64,000 bases of DNA from Candidatus Obscuribacterales bacterium (GCA_019752635.1 JAIELX010000133.1:1-64000), one strand, 5' to 3'. Shown: positions 44,248-53,480, numbered from the stretch's first letter. Program-made: numbers and translations. Notes: a model not told the origin generated them from the sequence alone.

Positions 44248-44685
44248 ATGATTGTCATGCGTTTGAGTGCACTGGTTCTTTTTGCGACGGCCCTTGGACT
44301 TTCGGTGATGCCGGCTCAGGCTGGTGACACGAAAACGGCTTCAGGGCGAGCAGTTCTCAGCGTCGCACAGCGACATCCTGCGGCTGTCACTAAGTCGACA
44401 GCAAAGTCCCCTGCTCGAAAAGCCACCAGAAGAGTCTACCGTTCCGCAAGGCTTGTCCCTCCGCCTCCGGCATACATGCCTTCGATTTTGCCCGAGCTTT
44501 ATTATCGGCAGCACACTCAGCAACAAGCACCGGCGGTCGCTGACGCAGCGCTAGGCGAAGAAGCTCCGGAAGAACCAATGAAGAAGTATTTTTATTCCGC
44601 GACTGATGAAGATGTAAAACCGTTGCAGCAACGCAGTGGTGTGAGCACTTGGGCTCCCGTCAGCTACCGCCAGCGCGCAAATTAG
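44248..44685 (+). CDS. Small secreted protein, unknown
   Basis: About 145 aa from ATG 44248 (GGTGAGG just upstream; GTG 44239 and ATG 44257 also possible). Signal peptide LSALVLFATALGLSVMPAQA, then an Ala/Lys/Arg-rich basic segment, a Pro-rich PPPPAYMPSILPELYY, an acidic stretch and KKYFYSATDEDVKP. No repeat or known domain. It stands alone downstream of the PAS kinase and may be exported to the periplasm. Confidence 0.6.
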   Translation: MIVMRLSALVLFATALGLSVMPAQAGDTKTASGRAVLSVAQRHPAAVTKSTAKSPARKATRRVYRSARLVPPPPAYMPSILPELYYRQHTQQQAPAVADAALGEEAPEEPMKKYFYSATDEDVKPLQQRSGVSTWAPVSYRQRAN

Positions 44686-44767
44686 TATCGACCCGGATTG
44701 AACCATCACGCCCAACGCACCGAGGTGCCGAAGTTATTGCCGGTCCCTTTGAGCGCGCGCTCGCGGG

Positions 44768-45376
44768 CTACTTCTTCGTACGCCGAGAATCTGCTTTGGG
44801 GAATCTGAGCGAATGAATTACTTTGTTGGTTGCTGAATCAAACAGTTCAACGACGTTCTCGTCACCCTCGCCACCGTCCACATGGCGCAGGCGTAGCGGA
44901 GAAGCGTCGAGCCAAGCGTTACTGTTGGTACGTTCAATCAGCTCCGACATCAACGGTGTTCCGCCAACCTCTTCAGCATTGCTGAGCGAGTGTTCCATGG
45001 CCTTGTTCGTCCGGTTCACCAATTCGATGAATTCACGGCGTTGCTGTTCGCGATAATTCTGATAATCTTCCTCAATCATCTTGTGCTGCAGTTCCATCAA
45101 ATGCTTCATATTGGGATCGCACCTCTTCTGCACCATGCCAATATCAATGTTGCTACCACTTTCAATGTCACTTATTGCCTTGTTCGCATTGTCCACGATT
45201 TCCCGTGTGGTCGGTTTGTCGCCCTCTCCTAGCTTAACCACGGGTACTCCGACGTCCGCGTCCGAAGAGGCTTGCACAATCGGCTTGGGCGAATCCACGA
45301 CTTCGCCGTAATCAGGTTCGGCCTGCTCGTTTTCAGTCTCGTTCTCGACGACGTCCTCTATCTTCTGCTCGCCCAT
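44768..45376 (-). CDS. Acidic cytoplasmic protein, unknown
   Basis: 202 aa; AGGAGG precedes ATG at good distance. No signal or membrane segment. N-terminal ~60 residues very acidic (ENETENEQAEPDYGE), a predicted coiled-coil middle (HLMELQHKMIEEDYQNYREQQRREFIELVNRTNKAM), and a C-terminal ENVVELFDSATNKVIHSLRFP, which resembles the short FlaG/YwqJ-type beta-hairpin ending VELxDxxTxKVIRxIP. That last similarity is suggestive only. Confidence 0.6.
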   Translation of the reverse strand: MGEQKIEDVVENETENEQAEPDYGEVVDSPKPIVQASSDADVGVPVVKLGEGDKPTTREIVDNANKAISDIESGSNIDIGMVQKRCDPNMKHLMELQHKMIEEDYQNYREQQRREFIELVNRTNKAMEHSLSNAEEVGGTPLMSELIERTNSNAWLDASPLRLRHVDGGEGDENVVELFDSATNKVIHSLRFPKADSRRTKK

Positions 45377-45507
45377 TCCCAGCCTCCTGCAATCTGTTCG
45401 AGACGCCTCTCCAGTTTATCTATGCCCTTCACGCTGTTCATTGACACCGAAAAGGATTAAATACAGCGTTTGGCGTTTGAGAAATTTCGTCGCCTGTGGC
45501 AACTGAA

Positions 45508-45532
45508 GAGGGAGGGACACTGCCCCTCCCTC
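45508..45532 (-). terminator. Hairpin terminator after thiolase gene
   Basis: GAGGGAGGG and CCCTCCCTC pair perfectly (9 bp, 7-base loop). On the - strand it is followed by TTCAGTT, a weak T-tract, so efficiency is uncertain. Confidence 0.6.
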
Positions 45533-45569
45533 AGATTGCTTTGCGAGCGTAATCCCTTGGGCGGGACGC

Positions 45570-46748
45570 CTAAATGCGCTCGACCACCATGGCGATGCCC
45601 ATGCCACCACCAATGCAGAGGGTGACCAGTCCATACCGTGCCTTGCGACGCTTCAGTTCCATGGTGAGGGAAAGGAGCAATCTGCCACCAGTACCACCGA
45701 ACGGATGACCGATGGCAATAGCGCCACCATTGACGTTGACCTTTTCGCGATCGAATTTCAGCTCCTTCTCGCATGCGAGATACTGAGCAGCAAACGCCTC
45801 GTTTACTTCAATCAAATCAATCTGATCCAGCGTCAGCCCAGCCTTCGCCAGTGCAGGCGGTACTGCTGCTGCAGGTCCGATACCCATGATTTCGGGAGGA
45901 ACCCCCGCCACTGCCCACGATACTACGCGAGCCAACGGTTCACCACCAATTTTCTCAGCAGCTTTGGCCGAAGTCACGATCAACGAAGCTCCGCCATCCA
46001 CGATTCCGCAAGCATTACCGGCAGTTACGGTGCCGTCTTTCTTGAATGCGGGCTTGAGTTTAACCAGGTTCTCCATGGTGGTTTCAGGACGCATGTGTTC
46101 ATCTCTGTCGATGACAGTCACTTTGCCTTTTTTGTCCTTCATTTCGATAGGAACGATTTCCTCACGCAGCCGCCCGGCATCCTGCGCGGCTTTTGCCAGC
46201 TGCTGGCTTCGCAGCGCAAACTCGTCCTGCTCCTCGCGAGTAATTTGATACTTCGCTTGGAGGTTCTCAGCGGTTTCACCCATCGAGTTGTTGCAGATGG
46301 TATCGCGAATGTCGAGCCCGTCCCAGAGTTCCATGTGTCCCATGCGTGCGCCCCAGCGGGCGCCCCAGCTTATGTAGGGCGTCATCGAAAGCGCTTCTGC
46401 ACCGGCCGCGACAACGATCTCCGCTTGACTGGTTTGAATCAGACCTGCCGCTTGAGCGACAGCTTGCACGCCGGAACCACATAGTTGATTGATGATAAGT
46501 CCCGGGGTTTCCATTTTCATGCCGGTACGCAGCGCGATGTGACGCGCCATGTAAATGGCGTCCTTGCTGGTTTGTAGCACGTTGCCTACAACCACATAGT
46601 CCACTGCTTGCGGATCTACCTTTCCTCTCTCCAATGCTCCGCCTGTGGCTATAGTGGCAAGATCAGTAGCAGTCTTTGTTGCTAATCCGCCCCCGTACGC
46701 TCCAAATGCAGTGCGGGCTCCCGAAAGAATTACGATTTCCTGGCTCAT
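45570..46748 (-). CDS. Acetyl-CoA acetyltransferase (thiolase)
   Basis: 392 aa. Nucleophile Cys90 in INQLCGSGVQA, VNEAFAAQ, GHPFGGTGGR (general base His) and the second catalytic Cys in CIGGGMG. Thiolase II type: joins or splits acetoacetyl-CoA, feeding fatty acid, polyhydroxybutyrate or mevalonate-type routes; cytoplasmic. GHPFGGTG differs from the more usual GHPxGASG but keeps the His. GGAGAAGG precedes ATG. Divergent from alanine dehydrogenase; no partner gene is adjacent. Confidence 0.93.
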   Translation of the reverse strand: MSQEIVILSGARTAFGAYGGGLATKTATDLATIATGGALERGKVDPQAVDYVVVGNVLQTSKDAIYMARHIALRTGMKMETPGLIINQLCGSGVQAVAQAAGLIQTSQAEIVVAAGAEALSMTPYISWGARWGARMGHMELWDGLDIRDTICNNSMGETAENLQAKYQITREEQDEFALRSQQLAKAAQDAGRLREEIVPIEMKDKKGKVTVIDRDEHMRPETTMENLVKLKPAFKKDGTVTAGNACGIVDGGASLIVTSAKAAEKIGGEPLARVVSWAVAGVPPEIMGIGPAAAVPPALAKAGLTLDQIDLIEVNEAFAAQYLACEKELKFDREKVNVNGGAIAIGHPFGGTGGRLLLSLTMELKRRKARYGLVTLCIGGGMGIAMVVERI

Positions 46749-46951
46749 TGAGACGCCTTCTCCCTTCCTCTAGTAATTAGTGAGACAGCGATAATATTCG
46801 CCCTCACTTTTTGGTCCTTCAAAATTCTACGAGGCGTTGAGCCGCTCAAATCTAAAACAAATGCATAAGCGTTAGGTTCTAGCGATTGGCGCGGTTAAAA
46901 TTGAGCAATCTGAAACACACGTTACAGGCATCGCTCAGGGAGGATAAAGCC

Positions 46952-48052
46952 TTGGCTAAAGTAGGTGTACCTAAGGAAATACTCGATAACGAGTACCGCG
47001 TAGCTTTGACCATCGCAGGCTGCAACACGCTTGTTGGTGAAGGCCATCAAGTCTTCATACAAAAGGGTGCTGGAGTAGGAAGCGGACTTAGCGACGAGGA
47101 ATACGTTGCCGCTGGCGCCAAAATCCTTCCCGATGCTCAAGCAGTTTTCGCTGAATCGGATCTCATATTGAAAGTGAAAGAACCCCAAGCCAGTGAAGTG
47201 CCGATGCTGCGCAAGGGACAAATTCTATTCACTTATTTGCACTTGGCTGCACACCCGAAACTGGCGATGGATCTCGCCAAGACCGGCGCAACCTGTATCG
47301 CATACGAAACGGTGCAATACGACAACGGACAACTGCCGCTTCTCACTCCCATGAGTGAAATCGCCGGACGTCTGGCAACTCAAATCGGCGCCAACTATCT
47401 CGAGCGCCCGATGGGCGGTCGCGGAGTGTTGCTCGGCGGCGTTCCCGGCGTAGAACCCGGCGAAGTCATCATCGTCGGTGGCGGTGTTGTCGGAACAAAT
47501 GCAGCGAAGATCGCACTTGGTCTGGGCGCTCGCGTCACCATATTCGATCGCTCGCTCGAGCGTTTGCGCTATTTGGACGATGTGTTCCAAGGGCAAGTAC
47601 GCACAGTGTTCTCGATCGGTCACTACCTCGACAACCTGTTGCCTTCGGCAGACCTGGTAATCGGCGCAGTATTGATCCCCGGAAAGCAAGCTCCGCGCAT
47701 CATCACCAAGGACATGGTCCGCAAGATGAAGCCGGGCTCGGTCATCGTTGACGTCAGCGTCGACCAGGGCGGTTGCATCGAAACCGTCAAGTCCACCACG
47801 CACTCTGCTCCGACCTATGTATGGGAAGGCGTTGTGCACTACGGCGTGGCAAACATCCCCGGTGCAGTACCGTGGACTTCCACCCGCGCATTGACCAATG
47901 CAACTTTGCCCTACTGCCAAAAACTGGCTAAGTTTGGCTACCAAGCAGTGTTGGACGATCCGTCGCTCAACCGCGGCGTCAACATCCACGAAGGCGAAGT
48001 TGTTCATCCTGGTGTTGCCGAAGTGGTCAACATGCAGTTGGCAAAAGCCTAG
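46952..48052 (+). CDS. ald: Alanine dehydrogenase
   Basis: 366 aa from TTG 46952, with GGGAGG about 9 bases upstream. This gives the family start (AKVGVPKEI..NEYRVA) and usual length (~370); the frame is open further upstream to 46886. N-terminal AlaDh_PNT domain with LFTYLHLAA, AYETVQ and LTPMSEIAGRLA. NAD domain with VIIVGGGVVGTNAAKIALGLGA. Converts L-alanine to pyruvate and ammonia with NAD; cytoplasmic. Ends in a strong terminator. Confidence 0.95.
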   Translation: MAKVGVPKEILDNEYRVALTIAGCNTLVGEGHQVFIQKGAGVGSGLSDEEYVAAGAKILPDAQAVFAESDLILKVKEPQASEVPMLRKGQILFTYLHLAAHPKLAMDLAKTGATCIAYETVQYDNGQLPLLTPMSEIAGRLATQIGANYLERPMGGRGVLLGGVPGVEPGEVIIVGGGVVGTNAAKIALGLGARVTIFDRSLERLRYLDDVFQGQVRTVFSIGHYLDNLLPSADLVIGAVLIPGKQAPRIITKDMVRKMKPGSVIVDVSVDQGGCIETVKSTTHSAPTYVWEGVVHYGVANIPGAVPWTSTRALTNATLPYCQKLAKFGYQAVLDDPSLNRGVNIHEGEVVHPGVAEVVNMQLAKA

Positions 48053-48071
48053 TTCGCAATCTAGATCATGG

Positions 48072-48103
48072 AAAAACCTCCCGATCGAAATCGGGAGGTT
48101 TTT
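48072..48103 (+). terminator. Rho-independent terminator after ald
   Basis: AAAAACCTCCCGAT (48072-48085) and ATCGGGAGGTTTTT (48090-48103) pair perfectly around a CGAA loop, ending in a T-tract. The A-rich left side also makes it usable on the - strand. Confidence 0.95.
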
Positions 48104-48104
48104 C

Positions 48105-48413
48105 TTAGAAAATTTCGTGCCAGAGGAACTTCCGCCTTAGCAGCAGACAGTCCGAGGCCGTCCCCGACACCCACGGGAATGCGCCCCGATATGCAGCAAA
48201 TGCAGCCGCGGCTACTCCGGCAGTAAGCGTCGCGCATTCCACGGGATGCTCCCTAATCTCGTTTGTAATCTTTCCACCTAAAGAAGTCACAGCGCCGTAA
48301 GCATCAGCAAACAACGCTTGCGCGCCACTGAAGTCTTTTTCTGCTATGGGAAGCCAACAATAATGTCCTCCACTAGTAGTCGAAATGTTCCACGAGTAGA
48401 AAGCCCACTGCAA
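48105..48413 (-). CDS. Small protein or gene remnant, unknown
   Basis: 102 aa. The middle (AVTSLGGKITNEIREHPVEC-ATLTAGVAAAAFAAYRG) looks genuinely coding, with a charged helix then an Ala-rich hydrophobic helix, but both ends look ragged and no ribosome-binding site is clear. It lies directly behind the ald terminator in a stretch that also contains other debris, so it may be a broken gene. Function not recognised. Confidence 0.3.
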   Translation of the reverse strand: MQWAFYSWNISTTSGGHYCWLPIAEKDFSGAQALFADAYGAVTSLGGKITNEIREHPVECATLTAGVAAAAFAAYRGAFPWVSGTASDCLLLRRKFLWHEIF

Positions 48414-48586
48414 AGCAAGACGATTGGGTTTATCAGCGGATGCGCAATGGCACCATCGGCGCTATCACCTTTAGTGTCATGACTGCTGGCAGCCATGGTT
48501 TGGACCATTTAGCCAAAACGAAGTTTGCAGGTCGAATAGGTGCCACCCGAGTCCCAAGTTCGGACGGAAGGTATCGACGTGATTAA
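48380..48586 (+). pseudogene. Start-less coding remnant
   Basis: A 68-codon open frame between two in-frame TAGs and a TAA, with no usable start. Its translation (KQDDWVYQRMRNGTIGAITF, later SHGLDHLAKTKFAGRIGATR) has protein-like composition resembling the glycine-helix proteins of this genome rather than random sequence. It may be part of a decayed chromosomal gene cut by the adjacent transposase remnant. Confidence 0.3.
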
Positions 48587-48600
48587 CGAGCGGCCTTTAT

Positions 48601-48777
48601 GGAAGGCATTGCTCGTCGTCCATACCCGGAAAAGTTATCGCGCGCCAAGGAATTCCCATCGGTTCTGGTATCACTGAGGCCGCTTGCAAAACATTACTCA
48701 AACAACGTCCATGTTGTTCAGGTATGAAGTGGGTCGAGAGTGGTGCGCATGTCGCATATCGAACCCGACGGCTATGA
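48601..48777 (+). mobile_element. Transposase C-terminal remnant (ISKra4-like)
   Basis: In the frame ending at TGA 48775-48777 the translation contains GIPIGSGITEAACKTLLKQR followed by CSGMKWVESGA. PIGSGxxEAACKxxVKQRxxxSGMxW is the conserved C-terminal block of ISKra4-type DDE transposases, including the catalytic Glu. There is no start and the upstream domains are missing, so only a fossil remains. No terminal inverted repeats were found by eye. Confidence 0.6.
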
Positions 48778-48905
48778 CAGGTCCAGATAATATACCCTGC
48801 AATCTCATCATGATCAGGTGTTATGGCAGTACCTTTTGAACAAGCAAACTGCACGGCCCCGATTGCTCTCAATCTTTTGCAAACCTGATACCATTTGCAG
48901 ATCTT

Positions 48906-49739
48906 ATGATGAAAAATACATTCTGCCATGTCCCCGGTATCACTGCCGTCCGGGAGCAAAAATTGTGGGACTCAGGTTACCATTCTTGGGACGCATTGAT
49001 CCAAACCGACTTTGCGCAAAAACGCAAACGCTCAGGCTCGGTTTCTTCTCACATAGAGCAATCACTGGAGCATATCGAAAAGGATGATCCAGTGTATTTC
49101 GCAGAGAAGCTGCCGTCTTCTCTGCACTGGCGATTGTTTCCCAATTTTCGCCACTCGATAGCATATCTCGATATTGAAACAACCGGACTTGAGCGCAGTG
49201 ACATCATCACGACAATTGCACTTTACGACGGCAAATCGATATTTCACTACGTGCAGGGTGAGAATCTCAACGATTTCAAAACAGACATAAACAAGTACAA
49301 GATCCTTGTCACATACAACGGAAAGTCATTTGATGTACCGTTCATAGAACGCTATTTCAAAATCAAAGTAAACCAGCCAAATATCGACTTGCGGTACATC
49401 TTGCACAGCCTTGGATACAGCGGAGGTTTGAAAGGCTGCGAGAAGAAGTTGGGAATCAATAGGAAAGATCTAGCTGAGCTTGACGGCTACGCTGCTGTGT
49501 TGCTCTGGCACGACTACAAGAAAAACAAGAATCAAAAAGCTTTGGAAACCCTGCTTGCATACAATATTTTGGATGTTCTGAATCTTGAAACTTTGCTCGT
49601 AAAAGCTTACAACGAAAAAATTTCGTCCACGACCCCATTTAGCATAAGTCACAAGCTGCCACTGCCATTGCATCCGAAGAATCCATTTGAACCTGATAAG
49701 AAGACGATAGATAGAATTCTTGGGATGCGAAGTTATTAA
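48906..49739 (+). CDS. YprB-like RNase H-fold exonuclease domain protein
   Basis: 277 aa. N-terminal ~85 residues contain a helix-hairpin-like start (FCHVPGITAVREQKLWDSGY), similar to the beginning of YprB-type proteins. The RNase_H_2 (DnaQ-like) domain carries Exo I YLDIETTGL with Asp/Glu, Exo II in VTYNGKSFDVPFIERY, and Exo III-like NILDVLNLETLL with the last Asp. Metal-dependent 3'-5' exonuclease likely; substrate DNA or RNA unknown. All acidic residues look present. First intact gene after the debris region. Confidence 0.85.
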   Translation: MMKNTFCHVPGITAVREQKLWDSGYHSWDALIQTDFAQKRKRSGSVSSHIEQSLEHIEKDDPVYFAEKLPSSLHWRLFPNFRHSIAYLDIETTGLERSDIITTIALYDGKSIFHYVQGENLNDFKTDINKYKILVTYNGKSFDVPFIERYFKIKVNQPNIDLRYILHSLGYSGGLKGCEKKLGINRKDLAELDGYAAVLLWHDYKKNKNQKALETLLAYNILDVLNLETLLVKAYNEKISSTTPFSISHKLPLPLHPKNPFEPDKKTIDRILGMRSY

Positions 49740-49893
49740 GTTGCTTCTATGCCGTGAACTTTCCCTGTTTTGGTTAGAAGTCCGCCAAAGGGTTAATACC
49801 ATCGTTGAGAATTTGTGCGCTTAACATTTTCTCCGATCCGTGATTTCCCAGTGGCTGCAACCTTGCGCTGTCACCGAATTTTAGATCAGGCGC

Positions 49894-50667
49894 TTAGGCC
49901 ATTTCACCGCATTCAATCATCTGTTGCCCCAAGACCGTTTCGCAAAGTTGTACGAACGAAGGGTCGAATCTTGGCGGTAGATCGGGAAGCACTTTGCCGA
50001 CGTTGAGTCTAATGGCAAATCGTGATAATCCGCCGCCGCAAAATTCGGTGCGAGGTGATTGATCCGTCGAAAGAATGTTTTCCAGACAAGCCCAGGCCTT
50101 GAATGAAGATGCGTCGTACGACAGTGCGCAAGCGCTACAGTGCCTGCGCACCCTCTCTCTCGGCACACACGATACTCCGCTATAGGTCAATTCGGCGCCG
50201 CAACAGCACTGCGAGTTTGCCGCTTGAATAAATTCATTGACCGCCAAATCGAAGTAATCGCGGCCAACAAACAGATCCATCTCAAATCTAGCCAACTCAA
50301 CATTTTCTTTCTTTGAATAGCTCGGAGCTAGAGTGTGTTTTAGACCTAGCTCCTTCCAATCCCAAACTAGCCAACTAACGGCCAGATCGTTTTCCTCAAA
50401 CTTCGAAAACCAGGCACTGGTAATTGGATATGGCATTAGTAGGCGAGCTGGTTCTTTCGCCGGGTACTCCCAGGTTCCATCCCTCCATTGCTTGCCATCG
50501 TGAGCGCGGCTATGGATGTACCACAACTTACCTTTCTGATTTTTCTCATCTCTTGCCGGTAAGTAGTTCTGGTCGATCATCGCACTTATTAATACGGCAA
50601 GTTGATCCGACGTCGGGACAAACGACCTGTCTAGCGGGATCAGGGAATGTGCGTACTCTGCGCCCAT
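49894..50667 (-). CDS. Protein with Cys-rich zinc-ribbon-like segment, unknown
   Basis: 257 aa; AAGGTG precedes ATG. No signal or membrane segment. The N-terminal half has many Trp/Tyr (LWYIHSRAHDGKQWRDGTW, AWFSKFEEN). The C-terminal half has CCCGAELTYSG followed ~20 residues later by CSACALSYD, a likely four-Cys zinc ribbon. Family not recognised; it stands alone. Confidence 0.6.
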   Translation of the reverse strand: MGAEYAHSLIPLDRSFVPTSDQLAVLISAMIDQNYLPARDEKNQKGKLWYIHSRAHDGKQWRDGTWEYPAKEPARLLMPYPITSAWFSKFEENDLAVSWLVWDWKELGLKHTLAPSYSKKENVELARFEMDLFVGRDYFDLAVNEFIQAANSQCCCGAELTYSGVSCVPRERVRRHCSACALSYDASSFKAWACLENILSTDQSPRTEFCGGGLSRFAIRLNVGKVLPDLPPRFDPSFVQLCETVLGQQMIECGEMA

Positions 50668-51092
50668 AACTACACCTTTTGAATAGGATGGAAGAACTTT
50701 TCACGACAGACTGTTGCCGGGTTTGCTCTGCCCGCAAGGCTTGCTCGTGTCAGGCAAGCCAATAAAAATGATGCTCGCCACTGCGGTTGTCTACAGACAA
50801 GAATGCGAGCCGAACACAAGCCGAATGAACCAATCTGTCGTCCCCGCCTCAGCTTCTGGCTCACATATTGTCATATCCGGCAAACTGTCCGATGCGCGTT
50901 TGTTGCCGCTGACGGAACGATGAGTAGAGCTCTTAATACCTTTAGGTGATAAGCCATTTGAGTTCGGACCACTACTTTTTTGCATCACAAGCACCACTTC
51001 CAGTTCCAACCAGCCGACATGTTCGGTGTCAATACAATGAGCCAACAACCTAAATCGAAGCTAAATCGCAGACACCATTTCGTGCAGTTCAA
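50668..51092. other. Intergenic region, possibly with gene debris
   Basis: 425 bases. A hairpin GGCTTGC...GCAAGCC lies near 50737-50760. An ATG at 51037 (MSQQPKS) opens a frame one base out of register with the following gene. Short open frames exist on both strands, but none has clear support. Confidence 0.35.
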
Positions 51093-52055
51093 TTGCAAGA
51101 GAAGGAGGCGGAGCTATTTGAATTGGAGCCGCGACTGCAGGGGATTGCCTCATCCGCAATTGAAGAATTGCGCACTGAAAAATTTGTTGGTTCAGGAACT
51201 CAAATTGCAATTTTGGAGGCTGGGCAACTTGGACAGTCGGAAAAACTGATTGAATTTATCAATGCACAACTTGCCAAAGTTGGTACTTTGCAGATTACGT
51301 TTACGCGCTCGGTGGACGCACTGAACCAGATCCAAGTAAGTCTGATTGATCAAGGCAGACATATCGGGGCAAGCGGAATCCCTTTGCCTGCTGAAGCAGG
51401 GATGAAAACAGGTGAACAAAATCTCGGTCGAAATCCTTCTCTCGCCGACTTGACAGCAGAGCGACAGAGACTTCTGAAGGTCGACAGGCCCGGCGAGGAA
51501 GCTCAGGACGTTATGAAAAAGATTAGCGTCTTGATCAGGGTTCACGATCTGACCGATCCAAAGGTGGCCGAGGATGCAATGAAGGCTCTTGTAAAGGATG
51601 CGAAGGCAGGTAATGCCTATGCTCGTGATGCAATGGCGGCATTACTCGTTCCGCAAGGTAAGAAGGCTCCATGGAAATATCCGGTAGCCACCTCGTTAGA
51701 CAACCATCTCTTTCAACAATTTGATTTACCCAATCTGGGCGCTCTGCAGAAGGAAGCGCTAGCTACAGTCCGAGTGGCGGCACGGACCGGTCTGCGCGAC
51801 GTCTCGCATAGGTCGAACGGACTTACGCTGCTGGAATTTTGCCGCGCGACTAGAATAATTGCCGGTCCGGCTACCAATTCCTGGAAACAGCTACAACAAG
51901 CGGGTAAGACAGCGCGCAATCTCGGACGAGCGCTACCGAAGTCGGTCCGAGCTAGAGTCATTGCTGCACTGACGACGACGAACCACCCACGAATTTACGT
52001 TCGATTTATAAACGCGTCCTACTGTTGCGCGAGCGGAAAGCGATTCGGTCTGTAA
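51093..52055 (+). CDS. Helical-repeat-like protein with C-terminal RIIAG..TNSWK motif; start uncertain
   Basis: 320 aa from TTG 51093, which has no ribosome-binding site; the frame is open back to a TAA near 51050 without ATG or GTG. Composition looks coding before the TTG, so a frameshift from ATG 51037 is possible. Residues ~135-200 look like HEAT-type helices (EDAMKALVKDAKAGNAYARDAMAALLV). Residues ~254-275 (RIIAGPATNSWKQLQQAGKT) match the tail of the kinase at 56481. Family unknown. Confidence 0.55.
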   Translation: MQEKEAELFELEPRLQGIASSAIEELRTEKFVGSGTQIAILEAGQLGQSEKLIEFINAQLAKVGTLQITFTRSVDALNQIQVSLIDQGRHIGASGIPLPAEAGMKTGEQNLGRNPSLADLTAERQRLLKVDRPGEEAQDVMKKISVLIRVHDLTDPKVAEDAMKALVKDAKAGNAYARDAMAALLVPQGKKAPWKYPVATSLDNHLFQQFDLPNLGALQKEALATVRVAARTGLRDVSHRSNGLTLLEFCRATRIIAGPATNSWKQLQQAGKTARNLGRALPKSVRARVIAALTTTNHPRIYVRFINASYCCASGKRFGL

Positions 52056-52092
52056 TACCAATTGGTTCCGTGCCACACTTAAGGAGTTGCAA

Positions 52093-52602
52093 ATGATTGA
52101 GCAAAGGCCGGCTCTCGAGGCAAGGACGAACATCGGTATTGACGCAATAGTGCAAAGTCGCAAAAGCCTTTCCACTGAATTTCCTCAATCAAGTTTCGTG
52201 CAACACGTTCGACCGACCGATCAAAACACGAAGCTTCCACCGTTCGAAATAGCGGGTCAAGGCAATCGCGAAGTAGACGCGCCACAAGGACTGGCCAAAA
52301 ACTTAGCGGCGGAATTGCAGTCGGGAACGTTCACGAGAAATACCCGAGAAGAACTTCTCAAGGCGCTCAACAGCGGGGATACAGAGCAGACCAGACGCCG
52401 TTCACTCAATGACCTGATTAATCTCATTAATCGTGAGTTACAGGATAAAGGGAGCGCAACTAACGATCCCAACAAGCAATATCAAATTCGCACACTTGAT
52501 CTTCGAGATCGCCAGGGGAACAGATCAGGCATCAGAATTGGACTTATGAATAGTCGCAGCCCGAATCCCATCGACAGCTTCGAGGTCCAGCTCGCAAAAT
52601 GA
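52093..52602 (+). CDS. Small hydrophilic protein, unknown
   Basis: 169 aa from ATG 52093; AAGGAG lies 6 bases upstream. No signal or membrane segment; predicted mixed helices with Arg/Gln/Asn-rich sequence (TRRRSLNDLINLINRELQDKG) and a C-terminal beta-like IRTLDLRDRQGNRSGIRIGL. Overlaps the next gene by 4 bases (ATGA), so probably made together with it. No family recognised. Confidence 0.6.
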   Translation: MIEQRPALEARTNIGIDAIVQSRKSLSTEFPQSSFVQHVRPTDQNTKLPPFEIAGQGNREVDAPQGLAKNLAAELQSGTFTRNTREELLKALNSGDTEQTRRRSLNDLINLINRELQDKGSATNDPNKQYQIRTLDLRDRQGNRSGIRIGLMNSRSPNPIDSFEVQLAK

Positions 52603-53399
52603 TGGAGAAGTTCGCCGAAGTAAGGCGAATCGCGCACGTAACGGATGAAGAGTCGAACATTCTGTTGGCCGACCTTGAGGCGGAATTAGGGCAAGCGAAA
52701 CTTGCATCGCCGCTGGCAGAGTCATCAGGTCCCCTGGCCCGGTTTCTTATTGCACGCACGGACAGAATCAATAGCGTGGCTATTGACCTGGAACCATTCA
52801 GCTGGTCAATCTCCCGCTCGGACAACCAAACATTTACCAAAGAAGGGATTCGCGAGCTCGCCAAGCTCGCATCGTCGCGCACAATAAGCCACTCCTACTC
52901 CGTTGAAGAATTGAACTGCATTAGACAGTCATTTCGAAGCAGCGGCAAAGTCTGGGGAACCGGCTTAGGCGCCTGTATCGGCGGCAGTAGCATTCTTGTC
53001 CTGCCAACCTTGACCGGACGAAAATCGCTGAGCGCACTACTGCTCATTGCAGGAGGCGTCGCAGGCAATTACGCGGGCGACGGATTGGCCCAATTGAACT
53101 ATTGGTCATACATAAACACAACAACCCACTTTGACCGGACAGTCAACACTCTAGCCAGGACAAGAGAATTTGAATTCCGCACAAGCTCACAATTGATCGG
53201 TGGCGCGCTCATTGGAATAGCAGGAGTTGCCGGATTCTCCCGAGCAGGCAAGATCGCAGCCCTATCGGGACTGGGTCTGGCCATTGGCGGCACCCTCACA
53301 GCGAAACAACTGGGTGGACTATTAGCGCGAAAAGAATGTGAGCAAAAGAGAACCACGGCCAGAGAGATCATCAACGAGTGGATTGATAGCAAGAAGTAA
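52599..53399 (+). CDS. Gly-rich membrane protein coupled to preceding gene, unknown
   Basis: 266 aa. The N-terminal ~110 residues are soluble; then two pairs of Gly-rich hydrophobic helices (GTGLGACIGGSSILVLPTL, LLLIAGGVAGNYAGDGLAQL; SSQLIGGALIGIAGVAGF, ALSGLGLAIGGTLTAKQLGG) separated by a polar loop, and a charged tail. The Gly-zipper look is shared with the C-terminal parts of the two following pseudoprotease genes. ATG overlaps the previous stop. Function unknown; probably inner-membrane. Confidence 0.6.
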   Translation: MMEKFAEVRRIAHVTDEESNILLADLEAELGQAKLASPLAESSGPLARFLIARTDRINSVAIDLEPFSWSISRSDNQTFTKEGIRELAKLASSRTISHSYSVEELNCIRQSFRSSGKVWGTGLGACIGGSSILVLPTLTGRKSLSALLLIAGGVAGNYAGDGLAQLNYWSYINTTTHFDRTVNTLARTREFEFRTSSQLIGGALIGIAGVAGFSRAGKIAALSGLGLAIGGTLTAKQLGGLLARKECEQKRTTAREIINEWIDSKK

Positions 53400-53480
53400 C
53401 ACCCCCTAACAGGCTCGTTCTTCAGCATCACACTCACACGCACCACCGCAGCACCGAAGACACTACGAGGATGAATCATT

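Noticed and set aside
45705..46484. 259-residue open frame opposite the thiolase gene
   Set aside because: Antisense shadow of a conserved enzyme gene; no recognisable domain.
47225..48007. 260-residue open frame opposite alanine dehydrogenase
   Set aside because: Antisense shadow of a well-conserved gene; composition rich in Cys/Val/Asp as expected for a reversed frame.
48597..48959. 120-residue frame on the - strand over the transposase remnant
   Set aside because: The + strand carries a recognisable transposase tail here; the - strand translation has no features.
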